From Niallia sp. Man26 (GTDB lineage: Bacteria > Bacillota > Bacilli > Bacillales > Cytobacillaceae): a stretch of DNA of 64,000 nt. The translations under genes were made by a program, and so were the position numbers. Where the stretch lies: assembly GCF_022049065.2 (NCBI RefSeq), contig NZ_CP095743.1, forward strand, positions 2,557,001 through 2,621,000, given 5' to 3'. The notes under the pieces were generated by a model, which searched no databases, was not told the origin of the DNA, and saw only the letters and a list, made by a program, of their open reading frames with translations. Of this stretch, positions 43,897-53,178 are shown one piece after another. Position 1 is the stretch's first letter; each line of letters opens with the position of its first letter.

Positions 43897-45351
43897 TTAT
43901 TTTTGATAGCGAAGAACTGGTTTTCTCGCAGCAAGCGTCTCATCAAGACGTCCGATTACTGTGGTATGCGGTGCTTCCTGAACAACCTCTGGTGTCTCTT
44001 CTGCTTCTTTAGCAATTTGAATCATTGCATCAATGAATTGATCCAATGTTTCCTTTGATTCTGTCTCTGTTGGCTCAATCATAATACATTCCTCTACATT
44101 AAGCGGGAAATAAATTGTCGGCGGATGGTAGCCGAAATCAAGCAGTCTTTTCGCAATATCCAATGTACGAACACCGAGTTTCTTTTGACGGCGCCCGCTT
44201 AATACAAACTCATGCTTACAGTGTTTGTCAAATGGCAGATCATAAAATTCCGCTAATCTTCTCATCATATAGTTCGCATTAAGAACTGCGTTTTCCGTAA
44301 CTGCTTTTAAGCCGTCTGGTCCCATGGAGCGGATATATGTGTATGCACGGACATTAATTCCGAAGTTCCCGTAAAAAGGCTTAACCCTTCCAATAGATAA
44401 TGGACGATCATAGTCAAATACATATTCCTCTCCAACCTTTTGAATGACTGGCTTTGGAAGAAATGGAATCAAATCAGACTTTACTCCAACTGGACCTGAA
44501 CCTGGTCCGCCGCCGCCATGAGGTCCTGTAAATGTTTTGTGAAGATTTAAATGAACAACATCAAATCCCATATCGCCAGGTCTTGCTTTAGAAAGAACAG
44601 CATTCAAGTTTGCCCCGTCATAGTATAATTTGCCGCCTGCGTCATGGACAATTTGGGCCATTTCGAGAATATTTTCTTCAAATAGCCCTAGTGTGTTTGG
44701 ATTTGTCAGCATAAGTGCTGCTGTATCCTCACCGACCACTCTCCGCAAATCCTCCAAATCAACAAGACCATTTTCATCCGATTTTACTGTGATTGTTTCC
44801 AAGCCGGCAACTGTCGCCGATGCAGGATTTGTTCCGTGTGCAGAATCTGGGACGATTACCTTTGTGCGAGATGTATCTCCATTTGCTTCATGGTATGCAC
44901 GAATCATCATTAATCCTGTCCATTCTCCATGAGCACCTGCCGCAGGCTGAAGTGTCACTTCATCCATACCTGTAATCTCCATTAAATGCTCCTTGAGATC
45001 ATACATCAGCTCCAGTGCACCTTGAACAGAGCTTTCATCCTGCAATGGATGGATATGAGCAAATCCGCTGAACCTTGCTACATTTTCATTGATTTTCGGA
45101 TTATACTTCATCGTGCATGAACCTAGCGGATAGAATCCGGAATCAAGCCCATGATTTCGTTTAGAAAGAGCGGTGTAATGACGCATAATATCCAGCTCTG
45201 AAACCTCTGGAAGTTCTGGCGGTGCCGTGCGAATATACTCTGCTGGAATCAGCTCGTTTACGTCTAGTTCTGGGATATCCATTTCTGGCAGGCTGTAACC
45301 GATTCGCCCGGGTGTGCTGTTTTCAAAAATGAGGGGTTGATGTTTATCCAT
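43897..45351 (-). CDS. gcvPB: Glycine dehydrogenase (decarboxylating) subunit 2
   Basis: GcvPB with GcvPA forms the PLP-dependent P-protein that decarboxylates glycine and transfers aminomethyl to lipoyl-GcvH. The PLP-binding Lys is in [21 protein letters not shown] (in parts [14 protein letters not shown] and PGSGPVG), and [14 protein letters not shown] and [11 protein letters not shown] are conserved. The frame opens at 45375, but ATG 45351 ([12 protein letters not shown]) has GGAGG six bases upstream and gives 484 residues. The gcvPA stop at 45344 overlaps the start by 8 bp, so translation is coupled. Confidence 0.97.
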   Translation of the reverse strand: MDKHQPLIFENSTPGRIGYSLPEMDIPELDVNELIPAEYIRTAPPELPEVSELDIMRHYTALSKRNHGLDSGFYPLGSCTMKYNPKINENVARFSGFAHIHPLQDESSVQGALELMYDLKEHLMEITGMDEVTLQPAAGAHGEWTGLMMIRAYHEANGDTSRTKVIVPDSAHGTNPASATVAGLETITVKSDENGLVDLEDLRRVVGEDTAALMLTNPNTLGLFEENILEMAQIVHDAGGKLYYDGANLNAVLSKARPGDMGFDVVHLNLHKTFTGPHGGGGPGSGPVGVKSDLIPFLPKPVIQKVGEEYVFDYDRPLSIGRVKPFYGNFGINVRAYTYIRSMGPDGLKAVTENAVLNANYMMRRLAEFYDLPFDKHCKHEFVLSGRRQKKLGVRTLDIAKRLLDFGYHPPTIYFPLNVEECIMIEPTETESKETLDQFIDAMIQIAKEAEETPEVVQEAPHTTVIGRLDETLAARKPVLRYQK

Positions 45352-46690
45352 GATAATCCTCCAATTCCTTGACAAATTCGTCGATTTCTTCTTTTGTACG
45401 CAGCTCTGTTACAGCAACCAGCATGCAATGATCCATTCCCTCATAGTCCCTGCCGAGGTCATAACCGCCAATTATATCTTTTTTCAGCAATGCTCTGTTA
45501 ATAGCAGCAACCGGAGACTTGCAATCTACTACAAATTCATTAAAAGAAGGTCCCTCAAAGCGAATCTCAAAGCCAGCTGCCTTCAATTTCATCTTTGCAT
45601 AATGAGCTTTTTGAATGTTGGCCAATGCCATCTCCTTAACCCCAAGTTTTCCAAGTGCAGTCATTGCCACAGACGCAGCTAAAGCATTCAGCGCCTGGTT
45701 GGAGCATATATTGGACGTCGCTTTATCACGGCGAATATGCTGCTCACGAGCCTGAAGTGTCAAAACAAAACCGACAGCTCCGTTCTCATCAACCGTTTGT
45801 CCGACAAGTCTTCCTGGCACCTTTCTCATCAATTTAGAAGTAACAGCCAAATATCCACAGTGCGGTCCGCCGAATGCTTGTGGGATTCCAAAAGGCTGGG
45901 CATCACCAACGACGATGTCTGCCTTAAACGCTCCAGGTGGTGTTAATGCTCCAAGAGCTAACGGATTGCTTGATACAACAAACATTGCTTTATTGGCATG
46001 GATGACTTCTTCGAGCTCCTTCAAAGGCTCGATTCTGCCAAAGAAGTTAGGATATTGAATCATAACTGCTGCTACATCATCACCCATATGAGTTTTCAGC
46101 ACTTCCACATCTGTAATTCCATCCTTATGCGGCACTTCAATCACTTCAATATACTGGCCTTTTGCATAAGTTTTTACGACTTCTTTTGCTTCAGGATGAA
46201 CACAGCTTGACAGGAGAATTTTCTTTCTTTTTGTTGCACCGGCGCTGAGCATTCCAGCTTCTGCAAGTGAAGTTGCACCATCATACATGGAGGAATTGGC
46301 AACATCCATGCCTGTCAACTCACAAATCATTGTCTGGAACTCAAAGATTGCCTGTAATTCCCCTTGGGAAATTTCTGGCTGATACGGCGTATATGCTGTG
46401 TAAAATTCCGATCTTGAAATAACATGATCGACAATAACAGGAGCATAATGATCGTAAACTCCTGCACCTAAAAAGGAGACATTTGACTTGCTGTCTGCAT
46501 TTTTTGAAGCCAGCTTGCTTAGTTCCTTTAATAGTGCAGATTCGCTTTTCGCATTTTTAATATTGTATTCCCCTTTAAACCGTACACTTTCAGGGATATC
46601 AGAAAACAGCTCATCAACAGAATCTGCCCCAATTGCTTTAAGCATGGCATTTCTGTCTTCTTCAGTCATTGGCAAATAGCGGTGTTTCAT
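45344..46690 (-). CDS. gcvPA: Glycine dehydrogenase (decarboxylating) subunit 1
   Basis: GcvPA is the non-PLP half of the two-subunit P-protein. The 448-residue product starts [21 protein letters not shown] at ATG 46690 with AGGAGGAATAAGA upstream; the frame opens earlier at 46714 without a good site. Conserved blocks: [31 protein letters not shown], and [18 protein letters not shown]. It lies 20 bp after gcvT and overlaps gcvPB by 8 bp. Expression is set by the glycine riboswitch ahead of gcvT. Confidence 0.97.
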   Translation of the reverse strand: MKHRYLPMTEEDRNAMLKAIGADSVDELFSDIPESVRFKGEYNIKNAKSESALLKELSKLASKNADSKSNVSFLGAGVYDHYAPVIVDHVISRSEFYTAYTPYQPEISQGELQAIFEFQTMICELTGMDVANSSMYDGATSLAEAGMLSAGATKRKKILLSSCVHPEAKEVVKTYAKGQYIEVIEVPHKDGITDVEVLKTHMGDDVAAVMIQYPNFFGRIEPLKELEEVIHANKAMFVVSSNPLALGALTPPGAFKADIVVGDAQPFGIPQAFGGPHCGYLAVTSKLMRKVPGRLVGQTVDENGAVGFVLTLQAREQHIRRDKATSNICSNQALNALAASVAMTALGKLGVKEMALANIQKAHYAKMKLKAAGFEIRFEGPSFNEFVVDCKSPVAAINRALLKKDIIGGYDLGRDYEGMDHCMLVAVTELRTKEEIDEFVKELEDYHG

Positions 46691-46710
46691 TCTTATTCCT
46701 CCTGTCATTG

Positions 46711-47808
46711 TCACTTGTTCCTTTTATAAAATGGAGTAGCTGTCACTTGTGCTTTTACAAGCTTCCCTCTTATTTCCACTTCCACTTCCTTACCGACTTC
46801 TGCATAATTGCTGGAAATCAGCGCAAGACCGATGTTTTTCTTTAATGTCGGTGATTGTGTTCCTGTTGTTACTTCACCGATAGCAGCACCGTTTGCATAG
46901 ACTTTGTAGCCATGTCGTGGAATCCCTCTATCTATCATTTCAATCCCAACAAGCTTTCTTTGCAATCCAGATTCTTTCTGTTCTTTCAAGGCAGCTTTGC
47001 CGATAAAGTCAGCTTCTTTATTCAGCTTTACGGCAAATCCAATCCCTGCTTCCAATGGAGAAATATCCTTGCTAAGCTCCTGGCCGTATAAAGCTAAAGT
47101 CGCTTCAAAGCGAAGCGTATCTCTTGAACCTAGACCGCATGGAATAACACCGGAATCCTTCCCAGCATCTAAAATCTCTCTCCACAGATGGGCAGCATCC
47201 TCTTTGTTGCAGTATAGTTCAAAACCATCCTCGCCTGTATAGCCTGTTCTTGACAACAGTACCTCCTTGCCGCTGACAGTTGTATGCTGAAATTGAAAAT
47301 AACCGAGTTCAGCTATATTAGCGCTGCTGATTTTCTTAAGCGTCTCTTCTGCCAACGGGCCTTGCAGAGCCAATTGAGCATAATCGCTTGATAGATTTGA
47401 CAGCTCTACTTCTCCCTCTACATGGCTTGCAAGCCATGCGAAGTCCTTATCGATATTGGATGCATTAACCACGAGCAAATAGTGGTTTTCGCCAAGCTTG
47501 TATGTGAGAAGATCATCGACTGTTCCGCCGTTTTCATAGCACATCGCTGAATATTGCGCTTTGCCGATTTGGATTTTAGAGACATCGTTTGTCAGCATTT
47601 TTTGCAGATAATCTAAGCTGTTTTTACCTTTTACCTCAATCTCTCCCATATGAGAAACATCGAATAATCCAGCTTTTGTGCGAACTGCTTCATGCTCTTC
47701 TTTAATACTGGAAAACTGAACAGGCAAATCCCATCCGCCGAAATCAATCGTTTTGCCTCCATACTCCTTGTACAGTTCATACAAAGGGGTCTGTTTTAAT
47801 TCATTCAT
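46711..47808 (-). CDS. gcvT: Aminomethyltransferase (glycine cleavage T protein)
   Basis: GcvT transfers the methylene group from aminomethyl-lipoyl-GcvH to tetrahydrofolate and releases ammonia. The 365-residue protein has the folate-binding fold: [35 protein letters not shown] with the catalytic Asp region, [15 protein letters not shown], and [19 protein letters not shown]. It is first in gcvT-gcvPA-gcvPB and follows the riboswitch by about 100 bp. GAGAGGATGA precedes the ATG. No anomalies are seen. Confidence 0.97.
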   Translation of the reverse strand: MNELKQTPLYELYKEYGGKTIDFGGWDLPVQFSSIKEEHEAVRTKAGLFDVSHMGEIEVKGKNSLDYLQKMLTNDVSKIQIGKAQYSAMCYENGGTVDDLLTYKLGENHYLLVVNASNIDKDFAWLASHVEGEVELSNLSSDYAQLALQGPLAEETLKKISSANIAELGYFQFQHTTVSGKEVLLSRTGYTGEDGFELYCNKEDAAHLWREILDAGKDSGVIPCGLGSRDTLRFEATLALYGQELSKDISPLEAGIGFAVKLNKEADFIGKAALKEQKESGLQRKLVGIEMIDRGIPRHGYKVYANGAAIGEVTTGTQSPTLKKNIGLALISSNYAEVGKEVEVEIRGKLVKAQVTATPFYKRNK

Positions 47809-47913
47809 CCTCTCATCCCCATTCCACTATTTATCTTCCTATTGCATGATAAGATCCACTGCTTAACCGGATTTTACGTTTATCCTATCTTAGGGGGGAC
47901 TGTAAAAGCACGC

Positions 47914-48167
47914 AAAAAAGGACAGAACCTCCCCTAATATCCTTTGGATAAAGAAAGGTCTCTGTCCTTGCACCTGAAAGTTTACCGAAATGAATCGGGT
48001 GTCCCCTTTGGTGGCTGTCAAAAAGTAGATTTACTTTTTAGCTGATTCCAATATTTCTGAAATCTCAGCACTCTCCAGAGCTGCGTCAAAATAGAGTTCT
48101 TTTGCCTGAGAGATTCACAAGGATTTGCTTGCTCCTTCGGCGCTACATAATGTAGTCTCTCCCCTAT
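47914..48167 (-). promoter_or_regulatory. Tandem glycine riboswitch with terminator, controlling gcvT-gcvPA-gcvPB
   Basis: On the minus strand the first aptamer runs from GGGGAGAGACTACAT (near 48167) through GCGCCGAAGGAGCAAGC and CTCTCAGGCAAAAGAACTC; the second from CTCTGGAGAG through GCCACCAAAGGGGACACCC and CTTTCAGGTGCAAGGACAGAG (near 47960). Downstream GGACAGAGACC pairs with GGTTCTGTCC plus TTTTTT (47914-47969) to form a terminator. The 3' side of the second aptamer P1 (CAGAG) is part of that terminator stem, so glycine binding should prevent termination: an ON switch inducing glycine breakdown, as known in B. subtilis. Confidence 0.93.
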
Positions 48168-48545
48168 TTATCATCCGCTATGTATATATAAAATTTAAAT
48201 AATAAAACTTCTAAGGTTTTATTGGTTTTTTTAGCAATGCTCTCCTGTTCAAATGGATAGATTGCCTCAATATGGCCATACTAATAGATAACTATGAAAA
48301 ATTCTTAAAAATCGTTCTTTTTAGTAAAGACGATTATTTTTATACAATAACGCTAAATTCGTTCATGTTTTACCGACAAAATATCCAAAAATACGACAAA
48401 ACAGAAAACTTTTTACACCACTATCCTAACATTTACAATCATATCAAGGCAATAACTTTTTTATGATTTTTGAATATTTTTTGATAATTCAAGATGTTCT
48501 ATATCGTTCATACGTACCAGTAAATAACAGAAAGGATGGCAGCAT
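48168..48545. other. Divergent intergenic region between the riboswitch and yqhH
   Basis: About 380 bp of AT-rich DNA. It must hold the promoter for the glycine riboswitch transcript (TATATA about 48180-48190 on the minus strand is a candidate -10) and one for yqhH. A 64-codon frame at 48272-48466 has no ribosome site and AT-driven composition; I do not call it a gene. Confidence 0.5.
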
Positions 48546-50255
48546 ATGACAATTAACATCAACTTCGACCAAACCTGGAAGGAAGAATTGCTGAAAAAAA
48601 TGAATGATGATGGTCCATGGTCTAATTGGGAGCTGTTCCAATTAGCTTTGGAAGTAGAACAGCATACAATCATTCCTGAATTTGAAGGCTTGCAGGCACC
48701 AAAGCATTTGTCTGATTTGACACCGTTGCCCCATCAGTTGGAGGTTGCCAAAAAAGTAATCGAGGATATGAACGGGAAAGCAATCCTGGCTGATGAGGTC
48801 GGGTTAGGAAAAACCATTGAGGCTGGGCTTATTCTAAAGGAATATATGATTCGAGGGTTAGTAAAAAAAGTGCTGATACTTGTTCCTGCCTCCCTTGTCA
48901 CACAATGGTCAATGGAGTTAAACAGCAAATTTTTCATTCCGGCTGTGTCGCAAAGGAAAAGCTATGTTTGGGAACAGTGTGATATTGTCGTTTCTTCTAT
49001 TGATACAGCTAAAAGAGAACCACATAGAAGTATCATCAACAATTTGGACTATGACCTTGTCATCATTGATGAGGCTCATAAATTAAAAAACAATAAAACA
49101 AAAAACTATGAATTTGTCCAAAATCTTAAAAAGAAATTCTGTTTATTACTGACAGCAACCCCTATTCAAAACAGGGTGAGTGAAATTTTCAATCTTGTTT
49201 CCTTATTGAAGCCTGGACATTTAGGCAGTGAAACCGCCTTTTACGAAAAATATAAAAAGGATTCACGCTCTGTTAATGATGATGAGCATTTAAAAGAACT
49301 TGTTAATAAGGTAATGATTCGAAACCGCAGGAGCGATACGGGAATTGAGTGGACAAAACGGGTTGTTGAAGCCGTTACGATTGATTTTACAGAGGAAGAA
49401 AGAGAACTTTATAACACTATCGAATCTCTCAAAGGCTATGAGGCTGACGATGAGAAAGCGGGCACAAGAAGTCCATTCTCGATGATAACATTACAGAGAG
49501 AAGCCTGCAGCAGCAGAGAAGCTGTGTATTATACATTGCAGAACATGATGAAAAAAACCGAAAATCCCACTCAGGAGTTTCAAGATAAAATCCAGCTGCT
49601 CGGCAGCAAAATCATGGCAATCACGAAAAACTCCAAGGCAGAAAAAGCGCTCGAGCTCATAAAAAATGTCGATGATAAGGTGATTATCTTTACAGAATAC
49701 AGAGCAACTCAGTTATATCTTCAATGGTACTTAAAGCAGCATGGCATCACTTCCGTTCCTTTTAGAGGCGGATTTAAAAGAGGGAAAAAGGACTGGATGC
49801 GTGACTTGTTCCAAAACCATGCTCAAGTGTTGATTGCCACTGAAGCAGGCGGAGAAGGCATTAACTTGCAATTTTGCAACCATATCATCAATTTTGATCT
49901 TCCTTGGAATCCAATGAGACTTGAACAGCGGATTGGCCGGATTCATAGACTCGGTCAGAAAAAGGATGTGATGATTTACAACTTTGCTATAAGAGATACT
50001 GTTGAAGACCATATTCTTAAATTATTGTATGAAAAAATTCATCTTTTTGAAAAAGTTATCGGCGATTTGGACGATATTCTCACAAAACTGGACTTTGGCA
50101 ATATGGAAGAATATATGGATGATATATTCACCAATTCAAATTCAGAGGGAGAGATGCGCATTAAGATGGATAACCTCACAAGTATGATAGAATTTGCGCA
50201 AAATCTAAAGGATGGTGACAACTATGAAGCAGCAAGAAATTCATCAATTTCTTAA
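48546..50255 (+). CDS. yqhH: SNF2-family DEAD/DEAH helicase-like ATPase YqhH
   Basis: A 569-residue SNF2/Swi2-type ATPase, a short RapA-like form. Motif I is LADEVGLGKTIEAGLIL, motif Ia LVPASLVTQWSMEL, motif II DLVIIDEAHKLKN, motif III LLLTATPIQN; the C-terminal helicase domain has VIIFTEYRATQLYLQWYL, ATEAGGEGINLQFCN, NFDLPWNPMRLEQRIGRIHR and LGQ. It probably remodels RNA polymerase or DNA-bound proteins; the role is not established. AGAAAGGATGGC stands before the ATG. Its last 32 bp overlap yqhG, so the two are translated together. Confidence 0.93.
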   Translation: MTININFDQTWKEELLKKMNDDGPWSNWELFQLALEVEQHTIIPEFEGLQAPKHLSDLTPLPHQLEVAKKVIEDMNGKAILADEVGLGKTIEAGLILKEYMIRGLVKKVLILVPASLVTQWSMELNSKFFIPAVSQRKSYVWEQCDIVVSSIDTAKREPHRSIINNLDYDLVIIDEAHKLKNNKTKNYEFVQNLKKKFCLLLTATPIQNRVSEIFNLVSLLKPGHLGSETAFYEKYKKDSRSVNDDEHLKELVNKVMIRNRRSDTGIEWTKRVVEAVTIDFTEEERELYNTIESLKGYEADDEKAGTRSPFSMITLQREACSSREAVYYTLQNMMKKTENPTQEFQDKIQLLGSKIMAITKNSKAEKALELIKNVDDKVIIFTEYRATQLYLQWYLKQHGITSVPFRGGFKRGKKDWMRDLFQNHAQVLIATEAGGEGINLQFCNHIINFDLPWNPMRLEQRIGRIHRLGQKKDVMIYNFAIRDTVEDHILKLLYEKIHLFEKVIGDLDDILTKLDFGNMEEYMDDIFTNSNSEGEMRIKMDNLTSMIEFAQNLKDGDNYEAARNSSIS

Positions 50256-51021
50256 ACAGTTTTTTCAGGCAAATGATTGTGAGCTGATAGAAGAAAATGA
50301 GGGCTATATGATTGTACAATTGACAATTGATTTAGATAAAGAGCTGATGAACCGCCCCTTTTATTGGCACTATGTAGAAAAAACTGGCGGTGTCCCTAAC
50401 CCCGCCAGACTTACATTAATAACAGATCCAAATAAAACACCACAGGATTTAAAAGGAGAGCTGATTCATTTTGGATCTCCAAGATTGCATCAATTGTTTT
50501 CCTGCGCCAAAAGACTATCTGGATATATTCGTTTATATGAGAATATTCCAGGACAAAAAAATATGCACACACCACTGCGTCCTTGGCTGTCTATGAACGT
50601 GAAAATTTCTTACCAATGCGACCGCAAAAGGGATGTGTTTCGCTCTATTGGACTGCAGCTTATTAACGGTCAGCTAGTCGATAACTTTCATCAAACGGTG
50701 AATAAGCTTAATCTTTCTGCCAAAATACCAGACTATGCCTTCACACTTTCACCGTTAATAATGCCTAAAAGCGGGATGATAAGGATTGAGAACACAATTA
50801 AACAAACTATCCTCCAAGAGGATCATCAATGGGCGGAAGAAGCGAAAGGAAGATGGTCGAAGGACTTAAAGCTGCTGGAGCATTTTTATGAAGACGCAGA
50901 AGAAGACCGGATGGAAAGCTTGGAGATTGAACGGCTGGCATTAAAAGAACAATATGAACCAAAAATCAATGTTTCTATCATAAATGGCGGACTGTTTTAT
51001 TTAGCTTCTGATGCCGTATAA
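50224..51021 (+). CDS. yqhG: YqhG family protein
   Basis: A 265-residue cytoplasmic protein of unknown function, always next to YqhH in bacilli. Recognisable segments: MKQQEIHQFLKQFFQANDCE, DLDKELMNRPFYWHYVEKTG, GVPNPARLTLITDPN, and INGQLVDNFHQT. The frame opens at 50212, but ATG 50224 matches the family start. It overlaps the 3' end of yqhH in another frame by 32 bp. A shared role with the SNF2 ATPase is likely. In B. subtilis sinI, sinR and tasA follow; here yqzE follows directly across a shared terminator. Confidence 0.93.
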   Translation: MKQQEIHQFLKQFFQANDCELIEENEGYMIVQLTIDLDKELMNRPFYWHYVEKTGGVPNPARLTLITDPNKTPQDLKGELIHFGSPRLHQLFSCAKRLSGYIRLYENIPGQKNMHTPLRPWLSMNVKISYQCDRKRDVFRSIGLQLINGQLVDNFHQTVNKLNLSAKIPDYAFTLSPLIMPKSGMIRIENTIKQTILQEDHQWAEEAKGRWSKDLKLLEHFYEDAEEDRMESLEIERLALKEQYEPKINVSIINGGLFYLASDAV

Positions 51022-51024
51022 ATA

Positions 51025-51063
51025 AAAAGGATGAATCCCAAACATCTTAAGATTCATCCTTTT
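51025..51063. terminator. Bidirectional terminator between yqhG and yqzE
   Basis: AAAAGGATGAATC and GATTCATCCTTTT form a perfect 13 bp stem with a 13-base loop, directly after both convergent genes. Confidence 0.88.
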
Positions 51064-51068
51064 GCCTA

Positions 51069-51248
51069 TTAATATTTTTTCCTGAAAAAATAAACGAACA
51101 CATACGGAAGTATTCCAAACCATCTCAGCATAAACGGCTCTTTTTCCCCACGCTTTGCCGCCTTTATTTTTTGACGTTCCTCTTTCGGTTGGTCCATGTA
51201 CTGTACAAATGTCTGCGTTAAATATTTTACATAATCATTTGTTTTCAT
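51069..51248 (-). CDS. yqzE: YqzE family small protein
   Basis: A 59-residue protein starting MKTNDYVKYLTQTFVQYMDQ, followed by the charged PKEERQKIKAAKRGEKEP and a hydrophobic end (LRWFGILPYVFVYFFRKKY). This matches YqzE, which follows the comG genes in B. subtilis. The stop is at 51069 and the ATG at 51248; AAGGTGAG stands close upstream. It lies 59 bp after comGG and is probably the last gene of the competence operon. Its function is unknown; the C-terminal hydrophobic stretch suggests membrane association. Confidence 0.93.
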   Translation of the reverse strand: MKTNDYVKYLTQTFVQYMDQPKEERQKIKAAKRGEKEPFMLRWFGILPYVFVYFFRKKY

Positions 51249-51307
51249 AACTCACCTTAATCTTTTTACCGATTAGTTTAACCAACCTATCTTTACTCTA
51301 TACCTTT

Positions 51308-51688
51308 TTATTTAACCTCTACCCACTTTGTCATGCGGTTTTCTCCCCTGTCAAAATAGCTGTAGGCTTTCATTGGTTCCATTTTGTCTGCAAACAAACG
51401 GTATTCCACCTTTAATACATCGTCCGATACTTGCTCAACTGTATAAGCAACCTCTCCTGTTCGATAATGAAACTCTCCCGTTAACATATGTCGATCTGCC
51501 CTTAGCTCTTCCTCCAATTGCTTTACTGTACTCATAAAATAATATTCTTGAATAAGAAGCAGCTTCGAGTCGTTGTAAATTCTTTTCTCATTGATATAGA
51601 TACCTGTTATGACTAGAAAAAAACAGATCACTAGCAGATAAACAGATAAGGTAACAGGATATATAAAGCCATTTTCTGTCTTAATCAT
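51308..51688 (-). CDS. comGG: Competence minor pseudopilin ComGG
   Basis: The last gene of the comG run. The 126-residue protein has an N-terminal hydrophobic helix (VTLSVYLLVICFFLVITGIY) after NGFIYP, a much altered prepilin start, as is usual for ComGG. Sequence conservation is low in this family, so the call rests mainly on position and topology. It overlaps comGF by 4 bp. It is a minor part of the competence pseudopilus that helps bring DNA through the wall. Confidence 0.85.
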   Translation of the reverse strand: MIKTENGFIYPVTLSVYLLVICFFLVITGIYINEKRIYNDSKLLLIQEYYFMSTVKQLEEELRADRHMLTGEFHYRTGEVAYTVEQVSDDVLKVEYRLFADKMEPMKAYSYFDRGENRMTKWVEVK

Positions 51689-52173
51689 AATGGGCTTTCC
51701 TCTGCCAGCCGTAGAAAAGAGTAGACAGCAGCCTCCCGTTTAATCTGAAGGCTGTCTGTCACAGCTATCATGACACCATTTTGGATTGCTTCAAATTTAA
51801 CTGCCTTTACTTCCTGCAGGCATACTTCATGTCCTGTTCCATTAACTCTTCTTCTGATTTTATTTCCATATAACTCATAGTGGATATTCTCTTCCTCAAC
51901 AGTTAGATGGAGCTTTTGCTCTGTTACGCGGACAGATTCAGCTAATCGCACCTCTTTTTTTAACTGATGCAAAAACACATCCCATTCAAGACTGCGAAGA
52001 CTGCTGGAAATGATTGCTCCATCTGTTGTTAATTTGATAGCGAAGGGAAAAAAAGCACAAAATACTAAAAACAAAGACAAGGCAACAAGCATTTCTGTTA
52101 GCAGAAATCCTTTCTCCCCTTTAACTCTCTTCACAGATTGCCTGTGTTTTCTTAAATACATCCACATATTCAA
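51685..52173 (-). CDS. comGF: Competence minor pseudopilin ComGF
   Basis: A 162-residue pseudopilin-like protein with prepilin motif KGFLLTEMLVALSLFLVFCA. The start is a TTG at 52173 with AAAGGAGG at good spacing; two ATGs lie 6 and 12 bases further in. It overlaps comGE by 53 bp and comGG by 4 bp, typical of the tightly packed comG operon. The 27 residues before the motif make a long basic leader. C-terminal residues match the ComGF pattern (VSLQ-type VCLQEVKAVKFE). Confidence 0.9.
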   Translation of the reverse strand: MNMWMYLRKHRQSVKRVKGEKGFLLTEMLVALSLFLVFCAFFPFAIKLTTDGAIISSSLRSLEWDVFLHQLKKEVRLAESVRVTEQKLHLTVEEENIHYELYGNKIRRRVNGTGHEVCLQEVKAVKFEAIQNGVMIAVTDSLQIKREAAVYSFLRLAEESPL

Positions 52174-52441
52174 TACACGCCTCCTTTCCGTCTTTCCAGC
52201 TGATCTTATAAACGATATTTTCCTTCTCGATTGTCTGCGTTAAGGGGCGGACAGACTCCTCAGCCCTCCATTTCAACAAGCATTCATATAATAGCTGGTG
52301 TGCTGTTAAATCCTGTTCGATTGCTTTCATTTGCTGAAGCAAATGAATGTATGCAGGTATAAAAAAGCAGGCAATAATTAGCCATGTACCAATAGCCAGA
52401 AAAAACTCAGGAAGGAGAAATCCCCTATTGTTTTTTAACAT
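52121..52441 (-). CDS. comGE: Competence minor pseudopilin ComGE
   Basis: A 106-residue protein with the altered prepilin motif RGFLLPEFFLAIGTWLIIAC. The open frame extends to 52525, but ATG 52441 (MLKNNRGFLL) has GGGAGG four to five bases upstream. It overlaps the end of comGD by 17 bp and the start of comGF by 53 bp. Two later Cys residues are at CLLKW and EACIEY. Assignment rests on motif and position. Confidence 0.87.
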   Translation of the reverse strand: MLKNNRGFLLPEFFLAIGTWLIIACFFIPAYIHLLQQMKAIEQDLTAHQLLYECLLKWRAEESVRPLTQTIEKENIVYKISWKDGKEACIEYVDVFKKTQAICEES

Positions 52442-52868
52442 AAAACCTCCCTCTCCCAATTTGAATGGTAAAAAGGTATTTCTTGCTGCCAATACTAATC
52501 CGATAGGACGCAAATTTAGAAACATTGCCGCTTGGTGTTATCGTAAAATAAATGGGAACAGCATCCTCGTTTATCTTAATGCTGTCATGATAAATCCTGT
52601 CTACAATTCTCCCTGTCTTCAAATCTCCGCGAATATAGTATCTTTTATCGGCCGGGTTAATTTGGACGTAAACAGTTTTCTGGTGAGCTAACGCATAGTT
52701 TTGTGCGTAGAACAGGTCTGTTTGCAATTGAGTAAAGAAGGTTCTTTCCTGAAGCAATTCAGATTGAGGCTTTAATAAAATAGGAGTAACTGCGAGGAGG
52801 ACAAGTACTATAGATAGAACAGCAAGCATTTCCAGCAAAGTAAAACCGCTTTGAGAATTTATTTTCAT
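52425..52868 (-). CDS. comGD: Competence pseudopilin ComGD
   Basis: A 147-residue pseudopilin with the classic N-methylation motif SGFTLLEMLAVLSIVLVLLA after a short basic leader, followed by a globular GspH/ComGD-type domain (LQTDLFYAQNYALAHQKTVY, FTITPSGNVSKFASYRISIG). Prepilin peptidase ComC cleaves after Gly. It overlaps comGC by 4 bp and comGE by 17 bp. It is a structural part of the competence pseudopilus. Confidence 0.93.
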   Translation of the reverse strand: MKINSQSGFTLLEMLAVLSIVLVLLAVTPILLKPQSELLQERTFFTQLQTDLFYAQNYALAHQKTVYVQINPADKRYYIRGDLKTGRIVDRIYHDSIKINEDAVPIYFTITPSGNVSKFASYRISIGSKKYLFTIQIGRGRFYVKKQ

Positions 52869-53167
52869 CTCTGCACTTCTACTTCACCATTCTCGATGGA
52901 CAGCTCTTTTCCATTCGGACAAGTCGTCTGCCCTTCCTTTAAATAACCCTCATCCACCAAGGCATTCATGCTTTGCGGATAACTGTTTTTATCCATATAA
53001 TAGGCCTGCACCTCTGCTTCAACCATTTTCACAAAGGCCTCACAGCCAGTCGAATTGATTTTTGAGTTATGCTTCGTAATATTAGGCAGTGTGATAATCA
53101 ATAATATCGAGATGATTAAAAGGACTATCATCATTTCTATTAGCGTAAATCCGCTTTCGTTTTTCAT
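52865..53167 (-). CDS. comGC: Competence major pseudopilin ComGC
   Basis: ComGC is the major pilin of the DNA-uptake pseudopilus. The 100-residue product starts MKNESGFTLIEMMIVLLIIS with the perfect motif GFTLIE; Phe after the cleaved Gly would be methylated. Two Cys residues (STGCEAF and TTCPNG) can form the intramolecular disulfide known in ComGC. The frame opens at 53182, but ATG 53167 has AAAGGAG at good spacing. The comGB stop is 11 bp upstream. Confidence 0.96.
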   Translation of the reverse strand: MKNESGFTLIEMMIVLLIISILLIITLPNITKHNSKINSTGCEAFVKMVEAEVQAYYMDKNSYPQSMNALVDEGYLKEGQTTCPNGKELSIENGEVEVQR

Positions 53168-53178
53168 CTTTTCTCCTT

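Noticed and set aside
48272..48466. 64-codon frame in the gcvT-yqhH intergenic region
   Set aside because: No ribosome site, AT-driven Lys/Phe/Tyr/Asn composition, and it lies in a divergent promoter region.
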